A stretch of DNA of 37,637 nucleotides, taken from positions 109,241 through 146,877 of the forward strand of contig PFDK01000010.1 in NCBI GenBank assembly GCA_002772645.1. Reading direction: 5' to 3'. Below the pieces are notes generated by a model. That model did not search any database and was not told the DNA's origin. It saw only the letters and a list, made by a program, of their open reading frames with translations. This stretch comes from Candidatus Pacebacteria bacterium CG10_big_fil_rev_8_21_14_0_10_56_10 (lineage in GTDB: Bacteria; Patescibacteriota; Microgenomatia; UBA1400; PJMF01). Shown piece after piece: positions 26,366 through 35,530 of the stretch (within the stretch, counting starts at the first letter, position 1; the number at the start of each line of letters is the position of its first letter). The position numbers and the translations under genes are program-made.

Positions 26366-27289
26366 ATGGCTAACAACTCCAACAAAGTCACCTTTATCGG
26401 CTGTGGACGGGTAGGCATGAGCTCGGCTTTCGCTCTGCTGCTTGACGGCATTGCCAACCAGATCGTGCTGCTGGGCCGCTGCCGGGACGACATCGTCGGC
26501 GAACAGCTTGACCTTGAGCACGGTATGCCGTTCGTCAGCCAAACAACGGTGCTGGCTACCGAGAACTATCATGACATAGCCGACAGCGACATAGTGGTCA
26601 TCACTGCCGGCGCTTCCCAAAAACCAGGCGACACTCGCCTAGACCTGACTGCCAAGAACATCGAGGTCATTGAGTCGATCATTCCCCAAGTGGTCGAGCA
26701 CGCCCCCGACGCCATCATCGTCATTGTTAGCAATCCCGTGGACGTGCTGACTTACCACGCTTACCGGTTAGCCGGGTGGCCCAAGGGCCGGATCTTCGGC
26801 TCTGGTACAGTGCTGGACACTGCCCGTTTCCGTGTCCACCTGGCTGAGTTTCTCCACGTCAATCCCACTAGCATCCACGCTTACATCCTGGGCGAACACG
26901 GCGACAGCTCGTTTGCCGCCCTAAACCAGGCTACTATCGGCGGCCGGCCATTGGCTACTTTTCCTCATTTCTCAGAAGACAAATCCCAGCGTGCTTTCCG
27001 GCTGGCCAAGGACGCCGCTTACCACATCATCCAGTCAAAAGGCGCCACTTACTACGCCATCGCCATCGTCATACTCAAGATCATCAAGACCGTCCTGCGC
27101 GACGCCCGCTCGATCCTGCCGGTCAGCATCCCACTGCACCAGTACTACGGTCTGAATGGGGTGGCGCTGAGCGTGCCCTGCATTGTTGGCCGTCAGGGAG
27201 TGACCGACGCGATCGAGATCAAGTTATCGTGGGATGAAAAACAGCTGCTGGAACGCTCGGCCAAAGTGGTCCAGGAGTATCTCCCCTGA
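26366..27289 (+). CDS. ldh: L-lactate dehydrogenase-family protein (LDH/MDH superfamily)
   Basis: FIGCGRVGMSSAFALLLDGIANQIVLL; VVITAGASQKPGDTRLDLTAKN (Gln at the LDH substrate-specificity position); IVSNPVDVLTYHAY; GSGTVLDTARFR; ILGEHGDSSF. Confidence 0.92.
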   Translation: MANNSNKVTFIGCGRVGMSSAFALLLDGIANQIVLLGRCRDDIVGEQLDLEHGMPFVSQTTVLATENYHDIADSDIVVITAGASQKPGDTRLDLTAKNIEVIESIIPQVVEHAPDAIIVIVSNPVDVLTYHAYRLAGWPKGRIFGSGTVLDTARFRVHLAEFLHVNPTSIHAYILGEHGDSSFAALNQATIGGRPLATFPHFSEDKSQRAFRLAKDAAYHIIQSKGATYYAIAIVILKIIKTVLRDARSILPVSIPLHQYYGLNGVALSVPCIVGRQGVTDAIEIKLSWDEKQLLERSAKVVQEYLP

Positions 27290-27308
27290 ACTTCAGCTGA
27301 ACTTCAGG

Positions 27309-27521
27309 ATGCTGTTCCAGCAAACCAATAACGGTTCTGGTCCGGCTACCAATCCGCTGGCTTGGATTGATGTTGTCGCTAAAGAAATCCATCCGGTAAT
27401 GGATCCAGATTCCGAACAGGTCCTGCTGGCGGAAACGGCCTTAGTCTATCCTGACGGTCTCGCCAAAGCTTACCAGCTACTTCAACAATACATCAGTGGA
27501 CACTCCAAACATATTAATTGA
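27309..27521 (+). CDS. Small hypothetical protein downstream of ldh
   Basis: 70-aa reading MLFQQTNNGSGPATNPLAWIDVVAKEIHPVMDPDSEQVLLAETALVYPDGLAKAYQLLQQYISGHSKHIN from the internal ATG 27309. Confidence 0.5.
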   Translation: MLFQQTNNGSGPATNPLAWIDVVAKEIHPVMDPDSEQVLLAETALVYPDGLAKAYQLLQQYISGHSKHIN

Positions 27522-28379
27522 CTAAACTTGGCAAACCCCGCAGTAGTACGTACCGCGGCCAGCCAGTTTTGTTTTTAAGATGGGGTGGCCGCAGTTATAG
27601 CAAGCCTCACCTGCGCGGCCATACGCCAACAGTTTTTGCTGGTACCGCCCAGCCAGACCGTCAACAGTGACGTACTGACCGTCAAAGGTGGTGCCCTCCA
27701 GCTCGATGCCCTTGGCTATCACTTGTTGAGCGGCGGCCAGCACTCGGCCGACCTCAGCTCGGGACAGCTGGCCGGCGGGGCGCAGCGGCGAGATTCGAGC
27801 CAAGTTGAGCGCGTCACAGGCATAAATATTACCTACGCCGGCCACAATGCCGTTGGTCATCAAGGCGGTCTTGATGGGGATCGAGCGGCTGGCCAGCTTC
27901 TTTACCAGGTACTCGAGTGACGCCTGGGCAGTGTTGATGTCCGGGCCCAACCGGGCTTGGAGAGCTTCAACCTCCTCATGGGACAACAGCCTCATCCAGC
28001 CAAACAAGCGCTGGTCGTTGAAAAACAACCGACTACCATCAGTAAAAAGATACTCGATCCGAGTGTGCTTGCTGGGCAGTTTAACCAGCCAGTCCCGAGT
28101 AGGGTGACCACCGCCGGACCGCTGCTGCCCAGCAGTCTCGTACAGTAGCTGGCCGGTCATTTTTAAGTGCGTCACCAACTGCTGGCCGCTACCACCAGAC
28201 AGGTGGAACTGGAGCAGTTTGGCCCGTCGCGTCACCTTGGTGATGCTCTGGCCGAGCAAGTCTTGAGGCTGGGCGTTAAAGCTTTTGGGGTGGTTGATGG
28301 TAACATCGGCAAACGTTTTACCGGGCAAGAGCTGAGCTAAACGGCGCCTGATGGTCTCGACTTCGGGAAGCTCCGGCAT
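27522..28379 (-). CDS. mutM: Formamidopyrimidine-DNA glycosylase
   Basis: MPELPEVETIRRRLAQLLPGK; THLKMTGQLL; ALMTNGIVAGVGNIYACDALNLARISPLRPA; C-terminal zinc finger CYNCGHPILKTKLAGRGTYYCGVCQ. Confidence 0.96.
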   Translation of the reverse strand: MPELPEVETIRRRLAQLLPGKTFADVTINHPKSFNAQPQDLLGQSITKVTRRAKLLQFHLSGGSGQQLVTHLKMTGQLLYETAGQQRSGGGHPTRDWLVKLPSKHTRIEYLFTDGSRLFFNDQRLFGWMRLLSHEEVEALQARLGPDINTAQASLEYLVKKLASRSIPIKTALMTNGIVAGVGNIYACDALNLARISPLRPAGQLSRAEVGRVLAAAQQVIAKGIELEGTTFDGQYVTVDGLAGRYQQKLLAYGRAGEACYNCGHPILKTKLAGRGTYYCGVCQV

Positions 28380-28444
28380 GATTTCTTACCATATCACGCC
28401 CTGGGTCTGTTGATATAATAGGATGCCCGATAGGAGCATTGAGC

Positions 28445-28518
28445 GGGTCCGTAGCTCAGTTGGTTAGAGCGACAGCCTTTTAAGCTGTGCGTCCCGGGTT
28501 CGAATCCCGGCGGACTCA
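28445..28518 (+). tRNA. tRNA-Lys (anticodon UUU)
   Basis: GGGTCCGTAGCTCAGTTGGTTAGAGCGACAGCCTTTTAAGCTGTGCGTCCCGGGTTCGAATCCCGGCGGACTCA folds into a cloverleaf with anticodon loop CTTTTAA; no encoded CCA. Confidence 0.96.
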
Positions 28519-28520
28519 CT

Positions 28521-28545
28521 AAGGAATAAAGGAATAAAAGGAATA
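28521..28545 (+). repeat. Three near-tandem copies of AAGGAATA
   Basis: aaggaata-aaggaata-a-aaggaata directly after tRNA-Lys. Confidence 0.8.
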
Positions 28546-28615
28546 ATGGTTAAAAATAATTTAACGTGGCATTACAAGTCCCTGGTTTTGACCACATTTT
28601 CGAAACCACCCCACC

Positions 28616-29812
28616 TTACCCCAAGTCTTCCTCGATCAAGTTATGCTCAATAGCCAGCAACACCATCACCATCACCCCGATCACCACAAAAGTCGGCCTG
28701 ATGCCGATCGCCTCGGCCGTGCCTGCCCCCAGCAAAATTACCAAGCCTGCTAAGCTCTGGGAAATTATTTCTAAGACGATGGTCTCGTTGCCTCGCTTTG
28801 ACGAGCGAATGCCGACCGTGATCTCGTCGCTGTAAAAAACTTCGTAGGCTTGGTTGCGGAAGTTACCGACTGTCCGGCCCAACAGCTCGGTCACAAAAAT
28901 AGGCAGGACCTGCAAGCCCCGCAGGACGTTGACCACGGCTTCGCCCAGAAAGGTCCTGATGAGCATCTTGCCGCGCTGGTGGCTGTCCAGGTACAGACCT
29001 ATCAAGTAATTAACCAGCAGGGAAACAGCGATCGACACGAAGAAAAACACGCCTAAACGCAGCGCCGACTGGCCCAAAAACAGGAACACGAACAACACCC
29101 ACAGCGGGACGGTGAACATGGAGTGAGCCTGTTGTAAAAAGCTGGAAGCGGCAATGATGGCCGAGCGGTGAGCCGTAAGGTCCGCCCGCGACAACTTGAC
29201 GTCAAACTTATAGTTAGGCAGCCTGACAACTGACAACAACGACACCACCATACCGGTAGTAGCTACCAGCACTAAGCCAAAAAAGCCAAAAGTATCGACT
29301 GTTAAGCCACCCACAAACGGCGCCATCAGCATCACGAACAACAGCAGGTAACGCTTTAGGGCCATCTCGCTGCCCCGGCGGCCAACATGGGTCAACTGTG
29401 CTTGATAGTAGTCAAACGGCACGAATAAAAACAACCTGGTACCGAACAAGCTGGCCAGCCACAACAAGGCCCAGATAATATTGTCGGTCCGCTCGAACAA
29501 CAAGATCGGCACACTGCCCAATACGGTTATCAGGACCGACAGCAGTACCCCCATCCTGGTCCCGATCTGACCGACCAAGCGGCCCACCGGCCAGGACAAA
29601 AGACCGAGCCCGAACCGTCCCAGCGCGAACGGTAAAAACGCTAAAAAAACGCTCCCGAACGCTTGATAAAAGAACGGGATGCCAAAAAAGGCAACTACCG
29701 AAGTGTAAAACTGAAAGAAACCGTGAAAGGAAGTTAGGTGAATAAACTCCCGAGAGACGTACTGCGCCGAGAACGGCCGGACCAGCTTCGGTAGGGTAGG
29801 GAGTGAGATCAT
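28616..29812 (-). CDS. Major facilitator superfamily-like multi-TM protein
   Basis: About 10-12 hydrophobic segments; LGLLSWPVGRLVGQIGTRMGVLLSVLITVLGSVPILLF; polytopic membrane protein. Confidence 0.7.
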   Translation of the reverse strand: MISLPTLPKLVRPFSAQYVSREFIHLTSFHGFFQFYTSVVAFFGIPFFYQAFGSVFLAFLPFALGRFGLGLLSWPVGRLVGQIGTRMGVLLSVLITVLGSVPILLFERTDNIIWALLWLASLFGTRLFLFVPFDYYQAQLTHVGRRGSEMALKRYLLLFVMLMAPFVGGLTVDTFGFFGLVLVATTGMVVSLLSVVRLPNYKFDVKLSRADLTAHRSAIIAASSFLQQAHSMFTVPLWVLFVFLFLGQSALRLGVFFFVSIAVSLLVNYLIGLYLDSHQRGKMLIRTFLGEAVVNVLRGLQVLPIFVTELLGRTVGNFRNQAYEVFYSDEITVGIRSSKRGNETIVLEIISQSLAGLVILLGAGTAEAIGIRPTFVVIGVMVMVLLAIEHNLIEEDLG

Positions 29813-29958
29813 TACTTACAGCTTAACACTGGGCACAACGTGTTGTCTTTACCGGCTTGATGCCCCATAATGAAAGCGGCCCTTAGGGCCGTAGCCTGCC
29901 CGCCATTTGGTCTGGGCTTGCTATAATTACCGTCAAGATCACTGCCAAGAATCGACCA

Positions 29959-31938
29959 ATGGTAGACACCACCAAACATCTCTACATTCTGCCTGATGTG
30001 GCGTACCTGGTAGAGTTGCTGCCCACCAAAAAAGAGCACACCTTTACCATCCATAACTTTCGCCAGATCAATGGCGACTTCATTACTCAAGATGTCTTCG
30101 TGGAAGATAACGTAGCCAAGCTGTTCGGTAAAGTTGATCCTGACGAGTACCGCTTGGTCCTACCTGATTTCTTGTTCACCAGCGTCATCGTCGAGGTCAC
30201 CGAGACGGCTGACACCAAGATAGCTTCGTACGTTGATGATCACTTACTGCCCAGCTTGACGCTGACCAAAGGCTCTCACCACATTATTACTCAGACGCTC
30301 ACCCAGTACGGCCACAAGTCCCGTCTGCAGCTCTCCGCTATCGAGAAAGGCGTGCTCAACCCGATCGCCGCCGCTCATCGTGATACCGATACCAAGATCA
30401 CTGGCATCTCGCCGCTGAGCTGGATGCTTAAGTCAAGCGTATCGCTGGAGCCATCGGTGACGATTGCCCAGTTGGGCGGCTATGTGTACTTGGCCCTCCA
30501 GTACATCGGCGTTGACCAGACAAACTTCGCGCTGGTTGAAGAGGCCGACAAGCTGGTAGAGACAATCAAAACGCTCAAAGGGGCCGAGCCCAGCCTCCAA
30601 ACCGTCTACTTGCTAACTAATGAGCTGGTTGAAGAGCGGTTAACGGAGCAGTTGTCGGACACCCTACCAGTCCAGCAGTTGGTTTCCGGCAAGAGCAGTG
30701 ATGAAAAACTGCCAACGTACGTACAGCGCATTATTGAAGCAGGTGCCAAGACCAGCTCGGTGGGCGACTACCACCTGCCGGTGTTCCCGGTGGGCAAGCC
30801 CGTGGAGGACAGCCAAGCACCGGTCGTGACTAGCGCGGACCGCAAGGCCGTCAGCGAGAACGTAACCGACGACGACGTGTCCCAAGCAGCGGACAGCCCG
30901 CTGCCGCCGCCCAGCGTGCTGCCCACCGACCAACCAGATACCGACCAGGACGCCGAGGAAATGACTGAGGCCGACCGAGATGCGGCCGACACATCAAGCA
31001 CAGCTGGTGCCGATGACAGCTCCGATGAAGACGAAGCGGGTGAAGCCCGCCTGGACAAGTCTGTAGCCAAGTCGGACAAAGATGTGGTAGAACAACAGGT
31101 AGAGACATCCGGGAAGAAAGCGGGTGATCAGGTCAAGACTGAGGCTGATGAGGTGGCTGAGAGCAAAGCTGATCAGCCTGCCCCACCAAGTACCACAGCA
31201 CCGGCCCCAGACGACAAAGAGGAGTTAGTGGATGAGGAACTTCAGGACGAGGAGCTCAGCCAGTTTGCCCCCAGCCACGATGAACCAGGGCGGGGCGGGG
31301 CGGAACCGGCAAGCAAGCGGGACCGGTCTTCGGCTGACCGGGGCGACCAGGGTGACCGGGCAGAGCACGGCGCGGGACAGCAACGGCCTGCCAAGCCGGT
31401 TATTAAAAACCAGCCAGGGATCAGTTCGATGCTGAAAATGATCTTCATCTCGCTAGGGGTGTTTTTCGCTACCATTGCTATCGGCATCGGTTTGGGCTTG
31501 GTCGTCATCTCGCTTTCCCAGGGCAGCGTCAACCTGCCGTCGTCGTTCAACCCCTTCAGTGGTGACCAAACAGTCGATCAGACCACCGACCAGCCGGCTT
31601 TGCCAACGCCCGAGCCCAGTCCTGAACCTGAGCCGGAGCCGCCGCCCTCGCCTGTCAACAAAGCTGAGCTGAGCATTTTGGTGGTCAATGCCACTACTGA
31701 GCCCGGGCTGGCCGGCCAGAATAGGGATAAGCTGAGAGACGCCGAGTTCGGGACCGTGGCGGCCGGCAACGCTCAAGGCACTTACGACCAAGGTTTGTTC
31801 GTGCTGATGGCAAAAGAAAACCAGGCATTGATCGACGAGCTGGAAGCGGCGCTTGATCTTGAACTGGAGTTCTCTGACCAGGTTTCCCAAGAGGATAGTG
31901 GCGGCAAGTACGACGCGGTGGTGGTAATTGCAGAGTAA
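29959..31938 (+). CDS. Large protein: N-terminal domain (possibly PilM/actin-like), acidic low-complexity linker, single TM, LytR_C-like C-terminal domain
   Basis: N-terminus MVDTTKHLYILPDVAYLVELLPTKKE..YRLVLPDFLFTSVIVEV; Asp/Glu/Ser-rich region; TM MLKMIFISLGVFFATIAIGIGLGLVVISL; C-terminus AELSILVVNATTEPGLAGQNRDKLRDAEFGTVAAGNAQGTYDQGLFVLMAKEN. Confidence 0.6.
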   Translation: MVDTTKHLYILPDVAYLVELLPTKKEHTFTIHNFRQINGDFITQDVFVEDNVAKLFGKVDPDEYRLVLPDFLFTSVIVEVTETADTKIASYVDDHLLPSLTLTKGSHHIITQTLTQYGHKSRLQLSAIEKGVLNPIAAAHRDTDTKITGISPLSWMLKSSVSLEPSVTIAQLGGYVYLALQYIGVDQTNFALVEEADKLVETIKTLKGAEPSLQTVYLLTNELVEERLTEQLSDTLPVQQLVSGKSSDEKLPTYVQRIIEAGAKTSSVGDYHLPVFPVGKPVEDSQAPVVTSADRKAVSENVTDDDVSQAADSPLPPPSVLPTDQPDTDQDAEEMTEADRDAADTSSTAGADDSSDEDEAGEARLDKSVAKSDKDVVEQQVETSGKKAGDQVKTEADEVAESKADQPAPPSTTAPAPDDKEELVDEELQDEELSQFAPSHDEPGRGGAEPASKRDRSSADRGDQGDRAEHGAGQQRPAKPVIKNQPGISSMLKMIFISLGVFFATIAIGIGLGLVVISLSQGSVNLPSSFNPFSGDQTVDQTTDQPALPTPEPSPEPEPEPPPSPVNKAELSILVVNATTEPGLAGQNRDKLRDAEFGTVAAGNAQGTYDQGLFVLMAKENQALIDELEAALDLELEFSDQVSQEDSGGKYDAVVVIAE

Positions 31939-32088
31939 TGACTTGGTTTTGGTTGAGGCGTACTTAAAACGGGCCTGAGGCTGGTGTGGGGTTGGTTTGG
32001 GTCTTGAAAGAGCAACAGCGGAAGGTACAATTATGGCGTCTTGAGATAAAACAACTCAAGGAATCAAGTGGGACATACCTCATAAAAT

Positions 32089-33092
<1,004 letters not shown>

Positions 33093-33123
33093 ACCGGCCC
33101 GACAAAGGCACAAAGGAGGACTT

Positions 33124-33612
33124 ATGGAAATCCAGCTCAGTACTCTTATTTTCCAAATAATTAACTTTGGCATCGTGGTCGGGGCAATGAGCTACCTGAT
33201 GTTTAAGCCGATCACCAAGATTTTGGAAGAGCGCGCCCAGCGGGTAGCGGAAGGCCAAAAAGCGGCCGAACAGCAGTTAGCCGCCCGAGACAAACTGGCC
33301 AATGAAGAGAAGAAAATCTTGCAAAAAGCTAAAAAGGAAGCAGCCCATATCCTGGAAGAGGCTCGGCAAAGCGCCGCCCAAACCGAAAAAGAACTGCTGA
33401 TTCAATCCAGGCGTAAGGCTGAGCGGGAAGTTGATCGGCTCAGAGAGCAGTGGCAGGAAGAGCGCGCCCAGCTGATCTCCCAACAACGTCAGCAGTTTAA
33501 CCAAGCTGTGTTGGTGACCACTGAAAAAGTTGTCGGTAAGTTCAGTACCAAACAACACCAGCAGATCATCGACGTCGAGCTGAAACAACTGCTCAAAACA
33601 CTCAAGGCCTGA
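33124..33612 (+). CDS. atpF: F-type ATP synthase subunit b
   Basis: N-terminal TM (LIFQIINFGIVVGAMSYLMFKPITKILEER) then a long charged helix. Confidence 0.93.
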   Translation: MEIQLSTLIFQIINFGIVVGAMSYLMFKPITKILEERAQRVAEGQKAAEQQLAARDKLANEEKKILQKAKKEAAHILEEARQSAAQTEKELLIQSRRKAEREVDRLREQWQEERAQLISQQRQQFNQAVLVTTEKVVGKFSTKQHQQIIDVELKQLLKTLKA

Positions 33613-33615
33613 GAC

Positions 33616-33843
33616 ATGACCGCCGTTACTCTGACCACCGCTCAGCCACTGACTGCCGGACAGCGCTCGCAACTGCTCAAAAAACTGCAAGAACTGTACG
33701 GTGAGCCGGAGCTCAATGAAGTGGTAGATGCCCAAGTGATAGGTGGCGTCAGGCTCCAGATCGGCTCGACATTGTACGACGGCACCGTCAGCACCAAGCT
33801 CGAACAGCTCTACGACTTAGCCGTCGGCGCGCCGTCATCCTGA
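33616..33843 (+). CDS. atpH: F-type ATP synthase subunit delta, C-terminal domain only (75 aa)
   Basis: MTAVTLTTAQPLTAGQRSQLLKKLQELYGEPELNEVVDAQVIGGVRLQIGSTLYDGTVSTKLEQLYDLA matches the delta/OSCP C-terminal domain pattern; no N-terminal helical bundle encoded. Confidence 0.87.
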   Translation: MTAVTLTTAQPLTAGQRSQLLKKLQELYGEPELNEVVDAQVIGGVRLQIGSTLYDGTVSTKLEQLYDLAVGAPSS

Positions 33844-33857
33844 TACTTTTACAACTA

Positions 33858-35492
33858 ATGCCAAAAAACGCCAAACGGCCAGCCAAATCAAATCGTTCCT
33901 CTCGGTCAACCGGACCGGCTGCTCCCCAGTTCCGGTCAACGCTGGTTGATCTAGACGGAGTGGACTTGAAGGTGCGGGCGGAGTCGGTAGGCACGGTCCT
34001 GTCGTTTGGCGACGGAGTGATCATTGCCGATGGGTTAGACGACGTCCAAGCCGGCGAACTAATCGACCTGGGTAGGGGAACGGCAGGTTTGGCCCTGAAC
34101 CTGAACCCTGATACAGTCGGCATTGTTATGCTGGACAGCGCCGATCACTTGCGAGCCGGTTCGCTGGTCAAGCGGAGTAACACAATTTTGTCGGTGCCGG
34201 TTTCTGAACAGATTATCGGCCGGACCGTTAACGCCTTGGGCCAGCCGCTGGACAGTAGAGGCCCTATTCCCGCCCAGCGGCGAATGATGCTGGAGCGAGT
34301 GGCTCCCGGAGTGATGGCCCGTCAAGCGGTGTCGGTACCGCTCCAGACCGGTATCAAAGCTATCGACGCCATGATCCCCATCGGTCGCGGCCAGCGGGAA
34401 CTGATCATTGGCGACCGCCAAACCGGCAAGACCGCCATCACCTTGGGTACCATCCTCAACCAAGCAGGCCAAGACGTAATCTGCGTGTACGTCTCGATTG
34501 GCCAGAAGAACTCATCACTGGCCCAGATCCGCGACGTGCTAGAACAGCACCAAGCCATGGAGTACTCGGTGATCGTAGCGGCCAACGCCGCCCAGGAGGC
34601 GGCCCAGCAGTTCCTGGCGCCGTACACCGGCGCGGCCATTGCCGAGTATTTTCTCGAGCAAGGTAGAGACGTGCTGGTGATTTATGACGACTTGAGCAAG
34701 CACGCCCAAGCCTACCGCCAGATTTCCTTGCTGTTGCGCCGGCCCTCCGGCCGCGAGGCCTACCCAGGCGATGTTTTTTACCTCCACTCCCGACTGTTGG
34801 AGCGGGCCTGCCGGCTTAACAAGCAGCACGGTAACGGCTCGATCACGGCCCTGCCGATCATCGAGACCCAGGCCAACGACGTTTCCGCCTACATCCCAAC
34901 CAACGTCATCTCGATCACCGACGGCCAGATTTACTTAGAAGCAGATCTGTTCAACAAAGGTATGCGGCCGGCAATCAACGTGGGACTGTCGGTGTCGCGA
35001 GTGGGCTCGGCCGCTCAGCTCAAAGCGATGAAACAGGTGTCGGGCAGTATGAAGCTGGACTTGGCCCAGTTCCGCGAGCTGGAGGCTTTCGCTCAGTTCA
35101 GTTCCGACCTGGACGACAAGACCAAAGCCCAGCTCAGTCGGGGCGAGCGGGTCAACGCCGTCTTGAAGCAAGGCTGGGACAGCCCGCTCAAAATCGAGGA
35201 ACAAGTAGCCGTCATCTTTGCCGCCGTCAATGGCTATCTTGACCAAGTTAAGTTGGAGTCTGTCAGCGACTGGGAACAGCGCTACCTGGCGTACCTGCGC
35301 GGCTCTCATCCCCAACTGCTGGCCGGTATCGCCAAAGAAACCAAGTTGAGTGATGACGCCGAAAAGCAGCTGGCCCAAGCCGTCGCCTCGTTTAATCAGC
35401 TAAACGGCGACCTGATCGTCATCGCCGGCGACTCAGCCAGCGACGCCGCCAGCACCGCTAGCAAGAGCGACGACTCAGCACCACTAAAGTAA
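33858..35492 (+). CDS. atpA: F-type ATP synthase subunit alpha
   Basis: VGTVLSFGDGVIIADGLDDVQAGEL; RELIIGDRQTGKTAITLGTILNQ; ALPIIETQANDVSAYIPTNVISITDGQIYLE; GMRPAINVGLSVSRVGSAAQ. Confidence 0.97.
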   Translation: MPKNAKRPAKSNRSSRSTGPAAPQFRSTLVDLDGVDLKVRAESVGTVLSFGDGVIIADGLDDVQAGELIDLGRGTAGLALNLNPDTVGIVMLDSADHLRAGSLVKRSNTILSVPVSEQIIGRTVNALGQPLDSRGPIPAQRRMMLERVAPGVMARQAVSVPLQTGIKAIDAMIPIGRGQRELIIGDRQTGKTAITLGTILNQAGQDVICVYVSIGQKNSSLAQIRDVLEQHQAMEYSVIVAANAAQEAAQQFLAPYTGAAIAEYFLEQGRDVLVIYDDLSKHAQAYRQISLLLRRPSGREAYPGDVFYLHSRLLERACRLNKQHGNGSITALPIIETQANDVSAYIPTNVISITDGQIYLEADLFNKGMRPAINVGLSVSRVGSAAQLKAMKQVSGSMKLDLAQFRELEAFAQFSSDLDDKTKAQLSRGERVNAVLKQGWDSPLKIEEQVAVIFAAVNGYLDQVKLESVSDWEQRYLAYLRGSHPQLLAGIAKETKLSDDAEKQLAQAVASFNQLNGDLIVIAGDSASDAASTASKSDDSAPLK

Positions 35493-35530
35493 CAGTTACC
35501 GACAGTTAAGCACTCGAACAAAACAATACC

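Noticed and set aside
33124-33843. Alternative genetic code (TGA = Gly) producing a b-delta fusion
   Set aside because: TGA serves as the normal terminator at several convincing gene ends (ldh, atpF, atpH), so codon reassignment is unlikely.
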